Below are positions 43,563-52,554 of a DNA stretch of 64,000 nt, piece by piece. Each line of letters opens with the position of its first letter. The first letter of the stretch is position 1. The notes beneath the pieces were generated by a model. The model was not told where the DNA came from. It saw only the letters and a list, made by a program, of their open reading frames with translations, and did not search any database. This stretch comes from Flavobacterium oncorhynchi. Its GTDB lineage: Bacteria > Bacteroidota > Bacteroidia > Flavobacteriales > Flavobacteriaceae. The translations under genes were made by a program, and so were the position numbers. The stretch is taken from the NCBI RefSeq assembly GCF_002217355.1, contig NZ_MUHA01000005.1, positions 134,612 through 198,611 on the forward strand. The letters run 5' to 3'.

Positions 43563-43652
43563 GAAGCCGAATGTTAATTAAAACGGCTGTAGTTATTATG
43601 AAAGCGTTATTCTAGTATTAAGAACGTTATGTTTTTGAAAAGTTAAAAATAA

Positions 43653-43686
43653 AAAACCCTAACAGAATCAATCTGTTAGGGTTTTT
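43653..43686 (-). terminator. Terminator after the YceI gene
   Basis: Arms AACCCTAACAG and CTGTTAGGGTT around seven bases, with A/T runs on both sides, so it can work on both strands. It lies 28 bases behind the YceI stop. Confidence 0.85.
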
Positions 43687-43713
43687 CTTATAGATGAATT
43701 AGTAAGACTTAAA

Positions 43714-44280
43714 TTAGAATTTTAAAGCTACAGCTAATTCGAAATCATCATTGATAGTTTTGTCTCCTAAGTTTTCGAAGAAGTTACCAGAGTTGTATTT
43801 GATATCGTATTTAGTTCTGTCAACTTTAAATGCAGTTGTTGCAGTGTTTCCTTTTACAGTGATATCAAAAGTTACTGGTTTAGTAATTCCTTTAATAGTT
43901 AAGTCTGCTGTTACAGTATAAACATCAGTTGCTTTAGCTCCGATAGTTTTGAAAACTAATTTTGCAGTTGGGAATTTATCAGTTCCAAAGAAATCGTCAG
44001 CTTTCAAGTGACCGTTTAATTTTCCTTGGTATTCTCCAGTTAAGTCAGTTGCAGTTAATGAAGTCATATCAACTGTAAAGCTTCCTCCAGTTAATTTTTT
44101 TCCTTTGAAAACTACAGCTCCTTCTTTAAAGTTTACTGTTCCAGAGTGCTCTCCAGTTACTTTTTTACCTACCCATTTGATAGTAGATGCTTTTACATCG
44201 ATTTTTTTAGTTTGAGCATTTACTGAAATACTAGCCGCTGCTACGAATAATGCTATTGCAATTGTTTTTAAATTTTTCAT
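43714..44280 (-). CDS. YceI-family lipid-binding protein
   Basis: A 188-residue exported protein (signal MKNLKTIAIALFVAAASISVNAQ) with the YceI lipocalin-like barrel: VKASTIKWVGKKVTGEHSGT, FTVDMTSLTATDLTG, LNGHLKADDFFGTDKFPTA and ADLTIKGITKPVTFDI. YceI proteins bind isoprenoid or other amphiphilic chains in the periplasm. It lies 31 bases after the nitroreductase gene, so it is likely in the MarR-controlled operon. Confidence 0.92.
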   Translation of the reverse strand: MKNLKTIAIALFVAAASISVNAQTKKIDVKASTIKWVGKKVTGEHSGTVNFKEGAVVFKGKKLTGGSFTVDMTSLTATDLTGEYQGKLNGHLKADDFFGTDKFPTAKLVFKTIGAKATDVYTVTADLTIKGITKPVTFDITVKGNTATTAFKVDRTKYDIKYNSGNFFENLGDKTINDDFELAVALKF

Positions 44281-44311
44281 GTTGTTAAAATTGATTTTGG
44301 ATTAATAATAA

Positions 44312-44944
44312 TTATATAGTGATAAATAACTCTTCTTGAGATTTTCTAACTTTTTTGTAATGTTGAGCTTCGTCCTCATCATGTCTGTAACCTACAGTTG
44401 CAATAACAGCAGCATTTAAACCTAGTTTATCAAAACCTAAAATTTCATTGAATTGCGCTGGATTAAAACCTTCCATTGGTGTTGCGTCGATTTTTAATTC
44501 GGCAGCAGCAGCCAATAAAGTTCCTAAGGCGATATAAGTTTGTTTTGAAGTCCAGATATTTTTAGCCTCTTGCGATAAGTTCGAGATAACTCCGTTCATC
44601 ATATCTGCAAATCCGCCTAAAGCTTCAGTTGGAAGACCTCTTGTTTCGCTGATGTTTTTAATGTAAGCAGCTACAGATTCTGGTCCTGCATTTAAGTCAT
44701 TTGCAAAAACAAATAAATGAGAAGCATCTGTGATTTGAGTTTGTCCCCAAGCCGCAGCTTTTAATTTTTCTCTAATTTCTGGATTTTCTACAAGAACAAC
44801 TTTAAAAGGTTGTAATCCGTATGAAGAAGCAGCTAATCTAACAGCTTCTTTTAATGTATTTAAATCTGCTGGAGCTATTTTTTTGGTAGCATCAAACTTT
44901 TTTGTTGCATATCTCCAGTTCAAATTGTCTAATAATGTGCTCAT
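44312..44944 (-). CDS. NAD(P)H-dependent nitroreductase-family oxidoreductase
   Basis: A 210-residue flavin enzyme of the NfsB/nitroreductase fold. It starts LDNLNWRYATKKFD, has LAASSYGLQPFKVVLVENPE (FMN site) and SKQTYIALGTLLAAAAEL, IDATPMEGFNPAQFNEIL (second FMN region) and GYRHDEDEAQHYKKVR at the C-terminus. It reduces quinones or nitro compounds with NAD(P)H; natural substrate unknown. It begins four bases after marR. Confidence 0.93.
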   Translation of the reverse strand: MSTLLDNLNWRYATKKFDATKKIAPADLNTLKEAVRLAASSYGLQPFKVVLVENPEIREKLKAAAWGQTQITDASHLFVFANDLNAGPESVAAYIKNISETRGLPTEALGGFADMMNGVISNLSQEAKNIWTSKQTYIALGTLLAAAAELKIDATPMEGFNPAQFNEILGFDKLGLNAAVIATVGYRHDEDEAQHYKKVRKSQEELFITI

Positions 44945-44948
44945 AATA

Positions 44949-45410
44949 TTAATTTTGTTGAGTTCTGTATTTTTCTAATAATTGATTTAATAATTCTAAT
45001 TCTTCAGGATTTATATTCTCGGCAAACGCGCGTTCATGCTCATCTACTTTCGGATCTAATTCTTTTAAAACGTCTAATCCTTTCTGCGTAATTGAAACTT
45101 CAATTTTTCGCCTATTGTTCGGACAGACATTTCGAGTAACAAATTCCTTTAGCAATAATTTGTCAACTAATCGTGTTGTGTTACTTGTTTTTGCCAGCAT
45201 GCGTTCTTGTATGACACACATATTAGCAGGATTTCCTTTTTGTCCTCTTAGTATACGTAACACATTATATTGCTCTCCAGATAAATCATACGGTTTTATC
45301 AACTCGTTGAAATGATCCTGAATCACATTCTGTGTGTACATGATATTCAGAATAACTTTTTTCGCATTATCCATCTTAACTGTACTCTTAATAACCTCTT
45401 CAATTGTCAT
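44949..45410 (-). CDS. MarR-family regulator
   Basis: A 153-residue winged-helix repressor: YDLSGEQYNVLRILRGQKGNPANMC, ERMLAKTSNTTRLVDKLLLKEFV (recognition helix region) and CPNNRRKIEVSITQKGLDVLK (wing). One Cys is in the wing region and one in helix 3, which could respond to oxidants, but that is inference. It is first in the operon with the nitroreductase and YceI genes, behind two matching palindromes. Confidence 0.92.
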   Translation of the reverse strand: MTIEEVIKSTVKMDNAKKVILNIMYTQNVIQDHFNELIKPYDLSGEQYNVLRILRGQKGNPANMCVIQERMLAKTSNTTRLVDKLLLKEFVTRNVCPNNRRKIEVSITQKGLDVLKELDPKVDEHERAFAENINPEELELLNQLLEKYRTQQN

Positions 45411-45427
45411 AGTCGTAAGTGTATAAT

Positions 45428-45473
45428 TTGTATATACAAATGTATAACTTTTAATAGTTGTATATACAAATGT
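45428..45473. promoter_or_regulatory. Two MarR operators (TTGTATATACAA)
   Basis: Identical 12-base palindromes at 45428-45439 and 45458-45469, each followed by ATGT, 30 bases (about three helical turns) apart. The first overlaps the -7 box, so binding should block transcription of the MarR-nitroreductase-YceI operon. Confidence 0.78.
45437..45444 (-). promoter_or_regulatory. Promoter -7 box of the MarR operon (TACATTTG)
   Basis: Perfect TAnnTTTG on the minus strand, 26 bases before the MarR start, overlapping the first operator by three bases. Confidence 0.6.
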
Positions 45474-45741
45474 TGTGTTAATTTTTTGTTAATTGAATTA
45501 AAACGAAATAGCAAGTCCATAAACTCGATATAATTAGTATAAAAATAAAGTAAAATTTTAATTTATAATATTGCTCTATTGATATTTAACGATTGTTTAA
45601 AATTAAAGGGAAGAGGTAAGATTAATTTTTTAGAGTTTTTAAGTTGTGACGTAAAGTAAACCCAACAGTCCCGAAGCCTTGGAATTAAGCCTTTCGGTTT
45701 TGAATATCAAAGTGTGAAGGAGTTTAAATTAAAAGGAATGA

Positions 45742-46473
45742 TTAATTTAGAAGCAGGTATAAAGCAGCTGCTAAACTAGATCCAATTATTGGTCCTACAA
45801 TTGGAATCCAGGCGTATCCCCAATTACTACTTCCTTTTATAGGTAATATAGTGTGCATAATTCTTGGGCCTAAATCTCTTGCCGGGTTTATAGCGTAACC
45901 CGTGGTTCCTCCAAGAGATAAACCAATTACCCATACCAATATTGCCACAGGAAGTGCTCCAATTGTTCCTAAACCAATTGTGGCATTAGAATCGGCTGCA
46001 ATTTTTAAACTTGGTCCCGCAATATAAAAGATTGTAAAAATTAAAACGAAAGTGGCAATTATTTCACTGATTAAGTTGGATACATTATTTTTGATCGCTG
46101 GTGCTGTCGAGAAACAGGCGAGTTTTGTTCCTTCATCTTCTGTTACTGCAAAATGATCTTTATGAGATAACCAGACTAAAAAGGCTCCTGACATTGCACC
46201 AATCATTTGAGCCAGAACATAAGAAGGAACTAAATTCCAATTAAATTTGCCAATAAGAGCCAAACCGAGAGTAACAATAGGATTTAAATGCGCGCCGCTA
46301 ATTGGTCCGGCAACAGTTACGCCTACAAAAACAGCAAATGCCCAAGCGGTGGTGATAACAATCCAGCCCGAATTATTTCCTTTAGTGTCTTTAAGTACAA
46401 CGTTTGCAACAACGCCGTTTCCTAGTAAAATCATTAACATCGTGCCTAAAATTTCTGCTGTAAAAGGAGTCAT
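45742..46473 (-). CDS. glpF: Glycerol uptake facilitator (aquaglyceroporin)
   Basis: A 243-residue six-helix MIP channel. The two half-helix motifs are GAHLNPIVTLG (NPI in place of NPA) and GYAINPARDLGPR; the Asp after the second NPAR is the mark of glycerol facilitators rather than water channels. It is the last gene of the glpD-glpK-glpF operon, 17 bases behind glpK. Confidence 0.92.
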   Translation of the reverse strand: MTPFTAEILGTMLMILLGNGVVANVVLKDTKGNNSGWIVITTAWAFAVFVGVTVAGPISGAHLNPIVTLGLALIGKFNWNLVPSYVLAQMIGAMSGAFLVWLSHKDHFAVTEDEGTKLACFSTAPAIKNNVSNLISEIIATFVLIFTIFYIAGPSLKIAADSNATIGLGTIGALPVAILVWVIGLSLGGTTGYAINPARDLGPRIMHTILPIKGSSNWGYAWIPIVGPIIGSSLAAALYLLLN

Positions 46474-46490
46474 ATTTTTGTTTTTTAATT

Positions 46491-47987
46491 TTATTCTTCA
46501 ATCCAGTCTGATGCGCGTCCAATGGCCTTATTCCAGTTTTTTACCAATTTATTCACTTCTGGTTTTGGCATTTGTGGAGAAAATACGCGATCGATTGACC
46601 ATTGTTCTTTTAGATCGTCTAAGCTTGACCAGTATCCTACAGCAAGTCCAGCTAAATATGCGGCACCCAAAGCTGTAGTTTCGAGTGTTTTTGGTCTTGT
46701 AACGGTTTTTCCATAAATGTCTGACTGAAATTGCATTAGTAAATTATTGGTTGCTGCACCGCCATCGACTCTTAATTCTTTTCCTTTTCCTCCATAATCT
46801 GCTTCCATAGCTTTTAGTAAATCATTAACTTGATAAGCAATTCCTTCTAAAGTAGCTCGGGCAATATGTGCACTGGTAGTTCCTCTGGTTATTCCAAAAA
46901 TTGCACCTCTAGCATATTGATCCCAATGAGGAGCTCCTAAACCAGTTAGTGCTGGGACAAAATAAACACCTCCGTTATCAGGAACACTGGCTGCCAGAGT
47001 TTCTATTTCTTCTGATGTGTTAATCATTTTTGCACCATCTCTTAACCATTGCACAGCTGCACCTCCAACAAAAACACTTCCTTCTAAAGCATAGGTTGTT
47101 TTGCCGTTAATTTTCCAGGCTACAGTAGTCAATAAATGGTTTGTGGAACGAATAGGCTTTGTCCCCGTATTCATTAACACAAAACAACCTGTTCCATAAG
47201 TATTCTTTATCATTCCTGAAGTTGTACACAACTGACCAAAAAGTGCAGCTTGTTGATCTCCTGCAACGCCGGCAATAGGAATTTTTGTTGAAAATAGAGT
47301 AGTAGAGGTCTCGCCATAAATGGTACTGCTTTCTTTTACTTCAGGCAGCATGGCCCTTGGAATATCAAAAAGTTCTAATAACTCATCGTCCCATTCTAAG
47401 GTGTGTATATTGAATAGTAAAGTTCTACTGGCATTAGAAACATCCGTCATAAATAATTTACTTCGGGTTAATTTCCATATAAGCCAAGTGTCTACAGTTC
47501 CAAAACAAAGTTTTCCTTCTTCCGCTTTTTTTCGTGCTCCAGGAACGTTATCTAAAATCCATTTTACTTTAGTTCCAGAAAAATAGGCGTCCAGAAGCAA
47601 TCCGGTTTTTGTCTGAATCATTTCGGCATGTCCTTGTGCTTTTAGTTTGTCACAATATTTTGCAGTTCTGCGATCTTGCCAAACAATAGCATTGTAAACA
47701 GGTTCACTGGTTTCCCTGTCCCAAACAATAGTAGTTTCTCGCTGATTGGTGATGCCAATTGCAGCTATTTCTCTGCCCGAAATTCCTACTTTAGCAATTA
47801 CTTCTGCGGCTACACTAATTTGAGAAGACCAAATTTCGTTTGGGTTATGTTCAACCCATCCGGGTTTTGGAAAAATTTGCTTAAACGTTTTTTGCGAAAT
47901 ACTTACAATTTCTCCTCCATGATTAAAGACTATAGCTCTAGAAGAAGTTGTTCCTTGATCAAGCGCCAGAATTAGTTTATTTTGCAT
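46491..47987 (-). CDS. glpK: Glycerol kinase
   Basis: A 498-residue FGGY kinase that phosphorylates glycerol from ATP. Motifs are [54 protein letters not shown] and [18 protein letters not shown]. Full length and intact. It sits between glpD and glpF. Confidence 0.96.
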   Translation of the reverse strand: MQNKLILALDQGTTSSRAIVFNHGGEIVSISQKTFKQIFPKPGWVEHNPNEIWSSQISVAAEVIAKVGISGREIAAIGITNQRETTIVWDRETSEPVYNAIVWQDRRTAKYCDKLKAQGHAEMIQTKTGLLLDAYFSGTKVKWILDNVPGARKKAEEGKLCFGTVDTWLIWKLTRSKLFMTDVSNASRTLLFNIHTLEWDDELLELFDIPRAMLPEVKESSTIYGETSTTLFSTKIPIAGVAGDQQAALFGQLCTTSGMIKNTYGTGCFVLMNTGTKPIRSTNHLLTTVAWKINGKTTYALEGSVFVGGAAVQWLRDGAKMINTSEEIETLAASVPDNGGVYFVPALTGLGAPHWDQYARGAIFGITRGTTSAHIARATLEGIAYQVNDLLKAMEADYGGKGKELRVDGGAATNNLLMQFQSDIYGKTVTRPKTLETTALGAAYLAGLAVGYWSSLDDLKEQWSIDRVFSPQMPKPEVNKLVKNWNKAIGRASDWIEE

Positions 47988-48016
47988 GACTTATATTTTC
48001 TTAAGTTAGTAAAAGT

Positions 48017-49594
48017 CTATTGAAATTCTTTTAAAAGAAAACCTTTCGAAATTCCTTTAAAATTTGAAATCTCTTTGTGTATCCAAGCTTCATCGTGTCC
48101 GAGTTCTTTTGCTAATACTCTTGCCACTTTTTCTGAAGACTCAATTGCTGCTCTGGCATCTAAGAATAATAAGCGTACACGTCTTGCTAAAATATCATCA
48201 ACGGTTCTTGCCATTTCATTTCGAATCGCCCAAACGACTTCTGCCATTGTAAATTCATGATCCGGATGGAGTTTTTCTTTTAACTCGGGTTCGTTTTTTT
48301 GTAATTCTAGTATTTCAGGAACATCTGAACCATAGATGTACAAATGATTCATTCTTTCTAAAGTCGTAGTAGGTTTATTTCCATGAATAGAAAGATGTTC
48401 TGTAACACAAGGTTTATTGGGTAATTTGCCTTTTTTGATTGCTTTATTTATAATGTCTTCCGCAATTTTTCTGTATGTTGTCCATTTGCCGCCGGTAATT
48501 GTTATTAAACCGGTTTCAGAAACAATGATTTTATGACTTCGAGAAACTTCTTTGGTACTTTTTCCTTCCTCTTCAGGAGCAGCTAAAGGTCTGAGGCCTG
48601 CAAAAACAGATAAAACGTCAGCTCTTGTTGGTTTTTTGGCTAGAAAACGCTGCGCATTTTCCAATACAAATTCAATTTCGCTTTCAAGAGCAATAGGTTC
48701 CAGACTGTGTTTTCTAATTAAGGTATCAGTTGTCCCCACTACAATTCTATTGTGCCAGGGTACTGCAAATAAAACTCGTCCGTCACTTGTTTTAGGAATC
48801 ATTAAAGCGTGATCGCTTGGCAAAAACGATTTGTCAAATACAAGATGAATTCCCTGACTAGGAACAATATATTTCTTGTAAATCGTATCGTTCAGTTTCA
48901 TAATGGCATTTGTAAAAACGCCGGTTGCATTAATAATTGCAGCACCTTTTATTTCGTAATGATCCCCAGTTTCATGATCTATTGCTTCAACACCAATAAT
49001 TTGGTTTTTATCATCTTTTAATAAGTTTACAACTTTGGAATAATTTAAAAGACAAGCTCCTTTTTCTATTGCAGTTTGAGCAATGTTTATAGCCAAACGA
49101 GAATCATCAAATTGTCCGTCATGGTAAATAACACCATTTACCAAACCTTTTTCTTCTACGGTTGGCAGCATTTCGATTGTTTTTTTCTTCGAAATATATT
49201 TTGATCGGCCTAAGCTTAAGCGTCCCGCCAATAAATCATAAATAGTCAATCCAGTAGTATAAAAAAGTCCGCCCCACCAATTGTAATTTGGGATTACAAA
49301 AGATTGATTTTTAACTAAATGTCCAGCATTTTTTGCTAGTAATCCTCTTTCTTTTAGAGCTTCTATAACCAAATGGATATTTCCCTGCTCTAAATAACGA
49401 ACTCCGCCGTGAACTAATTTGGTGCTTCTGCTTGAAGTTCCTTTTGCAAAATCGACCGCTTCAAGTAAGATTGTTTTGTAACCTCTGCTTGCTGCATCAA
49501 GAGCAGTACCAAGACCGCTTGCTCCACCACCAATTATAATTACATCCCATTGTTGGGTATTTTTTAATTTCGACAATTGTTCTGAGCGTTTCAT
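48017..49594 (-). CDS. glpD: Glycerol-3-phosphate dehydrogenase (quinone-linked)
   Basis: A 525-residue FAD enzyme that passes electrons from glycerol 3-phosphate to the quinone pool at the inner membrane. The N-terminal dinucleotide fold reads IIGGGASGLGTALDAASRGY; also SSRSTKLVHGGVRYLEQ, GTTDTLIRKHSLEP and the C-terminal HDEAWIHKEISNF region. It is first in the glp operon, 29 bases ahead of glpK. Confidence 0.95.
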   Translation of the reverse strand: MKRSEQLSKLKNTQQWDVIIIGGGASGLGTALDAASRGYKTILLEAVDFAKGTSSRSTKLVHGGVRYLEQGNIHLVIEALKERGLLAKNAGHLVKNQSFVIPNYNWWGGLFYTTGLTIYDLLAGRLSLGRSKYISKKKTIEMLPTVEEKGLVNGVIYHDGQFDDSRLAINIAQTAIEKGACLLNYSKVVNLLKDDKNQIIGVEAIDHETGDHYEIKGAAIINATGVFTNAIMKLNDTIYKKYIVPSQGIHLVFDKSFLPSDHALMIPKTSDGRVLFAVPWHNRIVVGTTDTLIRKHSLEPIALESEIEFVLENAQRFLAKKPTRADVLSVFAGLRPLAAPEEEGKSTKEVSRSHKIIVSETGLITITGGKWTTYRKIAEDIINKAIKKGKLPNKPCVTEHLSIHGNKPTTTLERMNHLYIYGSDVPEILELQKNEPELKEKLHPDHEFTMAEVVWAIRNEMARTVDDILARRVRLLFLDARAAIESSEKVARVLAKELGHDEAWIHKEISNFKGISKGFLLKEFQ

Positions 49595-49642
49595 ATAGTA
49601 TCGATTTATTGGTGTTTTTTGTAAGATTAAATCTTGTATAGT

Positions 49643-49661
49643 AAACTTAATAAAACTTAAT
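49643..49661. promoter_or_regulatory. Direct repeat AAACTTAAT upstream of glpD
   Basis: Two AAACTTAAT copies with a 10-base period (one helical turn), 49-67 bases before the glpD start. They might be a regulator site for the glp operon; no regulator gene is adjacent, so the call is tentative. Confidence 0.3.
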
Positions 49662-49740
49662 GAAACAAAAATGAAGAAATACTCTTAATAAGAAAATTTG
49701 TCTTTAAAGAAGCTGCGAACCTAAGTTCTGAAAAAAAGTA

Positions 49741-49771
49741 AACCCGACAGGTTTTAGAAATCTGTCGGGTT
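49741..49771 (-). terminator. Terminator of the sulfur operon
   Basis: Arms AACCCGACAG and CTGTCGGGTT around 11 bases, followed on the minus strand by TACTTTTTTTC. It lies 25 bases behind the stop of the second YeeE-like gene. Confidence 0.85.
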
Positions 49772-49795
49772 TATACTATGTAGAAAGAATTTTAT

Positions 49796-50275
49796 TTAAT
49801 GTGGAAGTTTGTCTTTAATCAAACCATAAAACCAAGTTCCAGCAATGGCGCTTAATAAGGTTACTGCAATTACAGTTGCACCAGTACCAATTTGAGCGAA
49901 AAGCGGCCCAGGACAAGCTCCAGTAATTGCCCATCCAAAACCAAATAATAATCCGCCATAGATTTGTCCTTTACTGAAAGTCTTTGGCTGAATTTCGATT
50001 TTCTCGCCTTGAAGGGTTTTAATATTGAATGTTTTAATGATAAAAACAGATATTACGCCAACAACAACAGCACTTCCAATTACACCATACATGAAGAAAG
50101 ATTGCAAGTGAAACATTTCCTGAATACGGAACCAGCTGATAATTTCTGCTTTTACGAATACAATTCCAAAAAGAATTCCAACAATAAGATATTTCAGATT
50201 TGCGAATCCTGAATCTTTTATTTGACTTCCGTTGATTCCTTCTGTGTCTGTATTTTTATTTTCTAAATTGTTCAT
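49796..50275 (-). CDS. YeeE/YedE-type transporter half (DUF6691-like)
   Basis: A 159-residue membrane protein with four helices. The helix motif FGFGWAITGACPGPLFAQIG contains the conserved Cys of YeeE/YedE sulfur-compound transporters. It begins 10 bases after the first half and together they would make the full transporter, taking up thiosulfate or a related sulfur species by family knowledge. The metallo-beta-lactamase/rhodanese enzyme is upstream in the same operon. Confidence 0.88.
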   Translation of the reverse strand: MNNLENKNTDTEGINGSQIKDSGFANLKYLIVGILFGIVFVKAEIISWFRIQEMFHLQSFFMYGVIGSAVVVGVISVFIIKTFNIKTLQGEKIEIQPKTFSKGQIYGGLLFGFGWAITGACPGPLFAQIGTGATVIAVTLLSAIAGTWFYGLIKDKLPH

Positions 50276-50285
50276 TTTTGAAATT

Positions 50286-50849
50286 TTAAAGTGAAAGAAT
50301 ATATGGTAAAATCAAAAGTGACATTACAAAACCGCCAATCATAAAACAGATTGTTGCTACTAATGAAGGCCATTGTAAATTTGAAATTCCCATAATGGCG
50401 TGTCCGCTTGTGCATCCGCCGGCATAACGCGTTCCAAAACCAACTAAAAATCCGCCTACAACAATCATTATAAATCCGCGAAGGGTTAATAAACTTTCCC
50501 AAGAAAATAATTGTGCAGGAACTAAACCAGAATGATCTGTGATTCCGTAAGTCGCTAATTGTTCTGAAAGTTCAGGAGTAATTTGAACAGGATTAGGATT
50601 TGAAAGGAAATTAGCTGCAATAACTCCGCCAAGAAAAATTCCGAAAACGAAGAATAAATTCCAGCTTTCTTTTTTCCAATCGTATTTAAAAAACGAAATA
50701 TTTGCTGGAATACAAGCAGCACAAATATGACGAAGCGAAGAACTAATCCCGAAAGATTTATTTCCGATAATCAATAAAATAGGAACGGTTAAACCAATTA
50801 ACGGGCCTGAAACGTACCAAGGCCAAGGTTCTTTTAAAATTTCTAACAT
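50286..50849 (-). CDS. YeeE/YedE-type transporter half
   Basis: Start chosen at 50849 (MLEILKEPWPWYVSGPLIG); a longer reading would run into the dispersed repeat upstream. The 187-residue protein has about five helices with the conserved GFGTRYAGGCTSGHAIMGIS (Cys in GGCTSGH) and RHICAACIPAN, two Cys-bearing motifs that line the sulfur path in YeeE. Paired with the following gene. Confidence 0.9.
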   Translation of the reverse strand: MLEILKEPWPWYVSGPLIGLTVPILLIIGNKSFGISSSLRHICAACIPANISFFKYDWKKESWNLFFVFGIFLGGVIAANFLSNPNPVQITPELSEQLATYGITDHSGLVPAQLFSWESLLTLRGFIMIVVGGFLVGFGTRYAGGCTSGHAIMGISNLQWPSLVATICFMIGGFVMSLLILPYILSL

Positions 50850-50855
50850 ATTTTT

Positions 50856-50948
50856 AAGGTTCAAAGGTTCATAGGGGCAGAGGTTCAAAGGTTCAGATTC
50901 AAAAGAAATAACTTCGTTCCTTTGAACCTTTTCCTCTCTGTACCTCAA
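50856..50948. repeat. Inverted pair of the AAGGTTCAAAGG repeat
   Basis: Two plus-oriented runs (50856-50895) face a complementary run (50915-50947). The pair sits between two genes of one operon, where it could form a hairpin in the transcript. Related runs flank the four-helix-bundle gene. Confidence 0.65.
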
Positions 50949-50950
50949 AT

Positions 50951-52366
50951 TTATTTTAATATTTTACTCTGACAAACAAAATCTGACTTTGGAACTTCTG
51001 TTTTTGAGATGGCTCCAAAACCGCCGTCAATTTCAGAAAAATTTCTAAATCCACGTGCTTGCAATATAGAAGCTGCAATCATACTGCGGTAACCGCCGGC
51101 ACAATGCAGATAAAAATGTTCATTTGGGTTAATGTCTTTTACCCAGTCATTTATGTAGGCAAGAGGTTTGCTGTAAGCATCGTCAATATGTTCAGCTTCA
51201 TATTCAGTTTCCTTTCGAACATCAATAACTTTATCTTCTTTAATGTTGAATTCTTTTGAAAATTGTTCTGCTGAGATTCTGTTTACAGTATCAATTTCAA
51301 AACCAGCTTTCTGCCAAGCTTCAAAACCGCCTTCTAAATGTCCGATAATCGAATCGAAACCTACGCGGCTTAGACGTGTAACCGTTTCTTCTTCAAGACC
51401 TATTTCGGTTATCAATATAATAGGTTGTTTTACATCGCCAATTAAAGTTCCAACCCACGGCGCAAAATCGCCATTGATTCCAATATTAATAGACTGTGGA
51501 ATAAATCCTTTTGCAAAATCACCGCTTTTGCGAGTATCTAAAATTAAAGCCCCAGTTTCTTCGGCAACAGCCTCAAATTCCTCCACTTTAATTGCTTTCA
51601 TTCCGTTATGTAAAACTGTTTCAAAGCTTTCGTAACCACCTTTGTTCATCGCTACATTCATGCTGAAATAAGCAGGAGGAGGCAATAAACCATCAGTAAC
51701 TTCTTTAATAAACTCTTCTTCGGTCATATTGGCGCGCAAAGCATAATTGGTTGCTTTTTGGTTTCCTATAGTCGAAACGGTTTCTTTGCTCATGTTTTTT
51801 CCGCAGGCACTTCCGGCACCATGCGCTGGATAAACAATTACATCATCTGCAAGAGTCATTATTTTATCTCTCAACGAATGATACAAAATTCCTGCTAGCT
51901 GATCTTGAGTCATTCCTGCCGCTTTTTGAGCTAAATCAGGGCGTCCAACATCACCTATAAACAAAGTGTCGCCAGAAAAAATAGCGTGATCTTTTCCGTT
52001 TTCATCAATTAGTAAAAAAGTAGCACTTTCCATAGTATGTCCCGGAGTGTGGAGTACTTTTATGGTTACTTTTCCAACTTTAAATTCCTGACCGTCTTTT
52101 GCAGAAATGCAGTCAAATTCGCAGGCAGCGTTTGGTCCATAAACAATTGGTACTTTTGTTTCTTTGCTTAAATCAATATGTCCTGAAACAAAATCGGCGT
52201 GAAAATGCGTTTCGAAAATGTATTTCAATTTTACTTGATCGCGTTCAAGACGATCCAAATAAGGCTGAATTTCTCGTAACGGGTCAATAATCGCAGCTTC
52301 GCCGTTTGAAGTAATATAATAAGCACCTTGTGCAAGGCATCCGGTGTAAATTTGTTCTATTTTCAT
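50951..52366 (-). CDS. Persulfide-dioxygenase-like metallo-beta-lactamase with two rhodanese domains
   Basis: A 471-residue protein. Residues 1-240 form a metallo-beta-lactamase domain of the ETHE1/BLH type with THFHADFVSGH, LHTPGHTMES and FSGDTLFIGDVGRPD. Then come two rhodanese domains: the first (about 265-355) has no Cys in its loop (ILITEIGLEE) and is likely inactive; the second (about 370-460) keeps it in LHCAGGYRS. Such proteins oxidise persulfides to sulfite/thiosulfate in sulfide detoxification. It is transcribed from a promoter with a candidate Crp/Fnr site and leads the YeeE operon. Confidence 0.92.
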   Translation of the reverse strand: MKIEQIYTGCLAQGAYYITSNGEAAIIDPLREIQPYLDRLERDQVKLKYIFETHFHADFVSGHIDLSKETKVPIVYGPNAACEFDCISAKDGQEFKVGKVTIKVLHTPGHTMESATFLLIDENGKDHAIFSGDTLFIGDVGRPDLAQKAAGMTQDQLAGILYHSLRDKIMTLADDVIVYPAHGAGSACGKNMSKETVSTIGNQKATNYALRANMTEEEFIKEVTDGLLPPPAYFSMNVAMNKGGYESFETVLHNGMKAIKVEEFEAVAEETGALILDTRKSGDFAKGFIPQSINIGINGDFAPWVGTLIGDVKQPIILITEIGLEEETVTRLSRVGFDSIIGHLEGGFEAWQKAGFEIDTVNRISAEQFSKEFNIKEDKVIDVRKETEYEAEHIDDAYSKPLAYINDWVKDINPNEHFYLHCAGGYRSMIAASILQARGFRNFSEIDGGFGAISKTEVPKSDFVCQSKILK

Positions 52367-52394
52367 GATATAAATTCTAAAAATATAGGGAAGA

Positions 52395-52402
52395 CAAAGG
52401 TA
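52395..52402 (-). promoter_or_regulatory. Promoter -7 box of the persulfide operon (TACCTTTG)
   Basis: Perfect TAnnTTTG on the minus strand, 28 bases before the start at 52366. Confidence 0.6.
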
Positions 52403-52424
52403 ACCTAGTTTTTTCTTAAAATGG

Positions 52425-52438
52425 GTGACTAATGTTAC
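52425..52438. promoter_or_regulatory. Candidate Crp/Fnr activator site (GTGACTAATGTTAC)
   Basis: A GTRA-N6-TYAC palindrome whose centre is 36.5 bases upstream of the downstream edge of the -7 box, that is near -41 from the expected start of transcription. The same motif at the same distance precedes the TSUP permease gene (57635-57648). The regulator is probably the Crp/Fnr protein at 57822-58448. Confidence 0.65.
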
Positions 52439-52554
52439 AGAAATTTGATTTTAGAGAAAAAAGTTAAAATTAAATTTGAGTATTAAATGCCGTGAAAGTC
52501 AATTTAATTAAGGAAAGCATTTTGTAATTTTACGGAATTACGAAAATTATTGAT

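Larger units (their letters stand above)
45411..45741. other. Gap with MarR operators; remainder without features
   Basis: The first 65 bases hold the promoter and operators of the MarR operon. From about 45480 to 45741 the sequence is A+T-rich; a CCGAA / TTCGG pair at about 45673-45697 is too weak to call a terminator for the aquaporin gene. Confidence 0.5.

Noticed and set aside
45660..45700. Terminator for the aquaporin gene
   Set aside because: The best pairing is five bases (CCGAA/TTCGG) with a mismatched inner part and no T-run on the minus strand.
46247..46678. Open frame of 143 codons on the plus strand
   Set aside because: It is antisense to glpF and glpK, which have intact family motifs throughout; the frame has no motif of its own and no promoter box.
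50850..50948. Longer N-terminus for the first YeeE half
   Set aside because: The extra 33 codons are a translated dispersed repeat (50856-50948).
51243..51635. Open frame of 130 codons opposite the persulfide enzyme
   Set aside because: Fully antisense to the two rhodanese domains; low-complexity Ser/Pro/Lys composition typical of a shadow frame.
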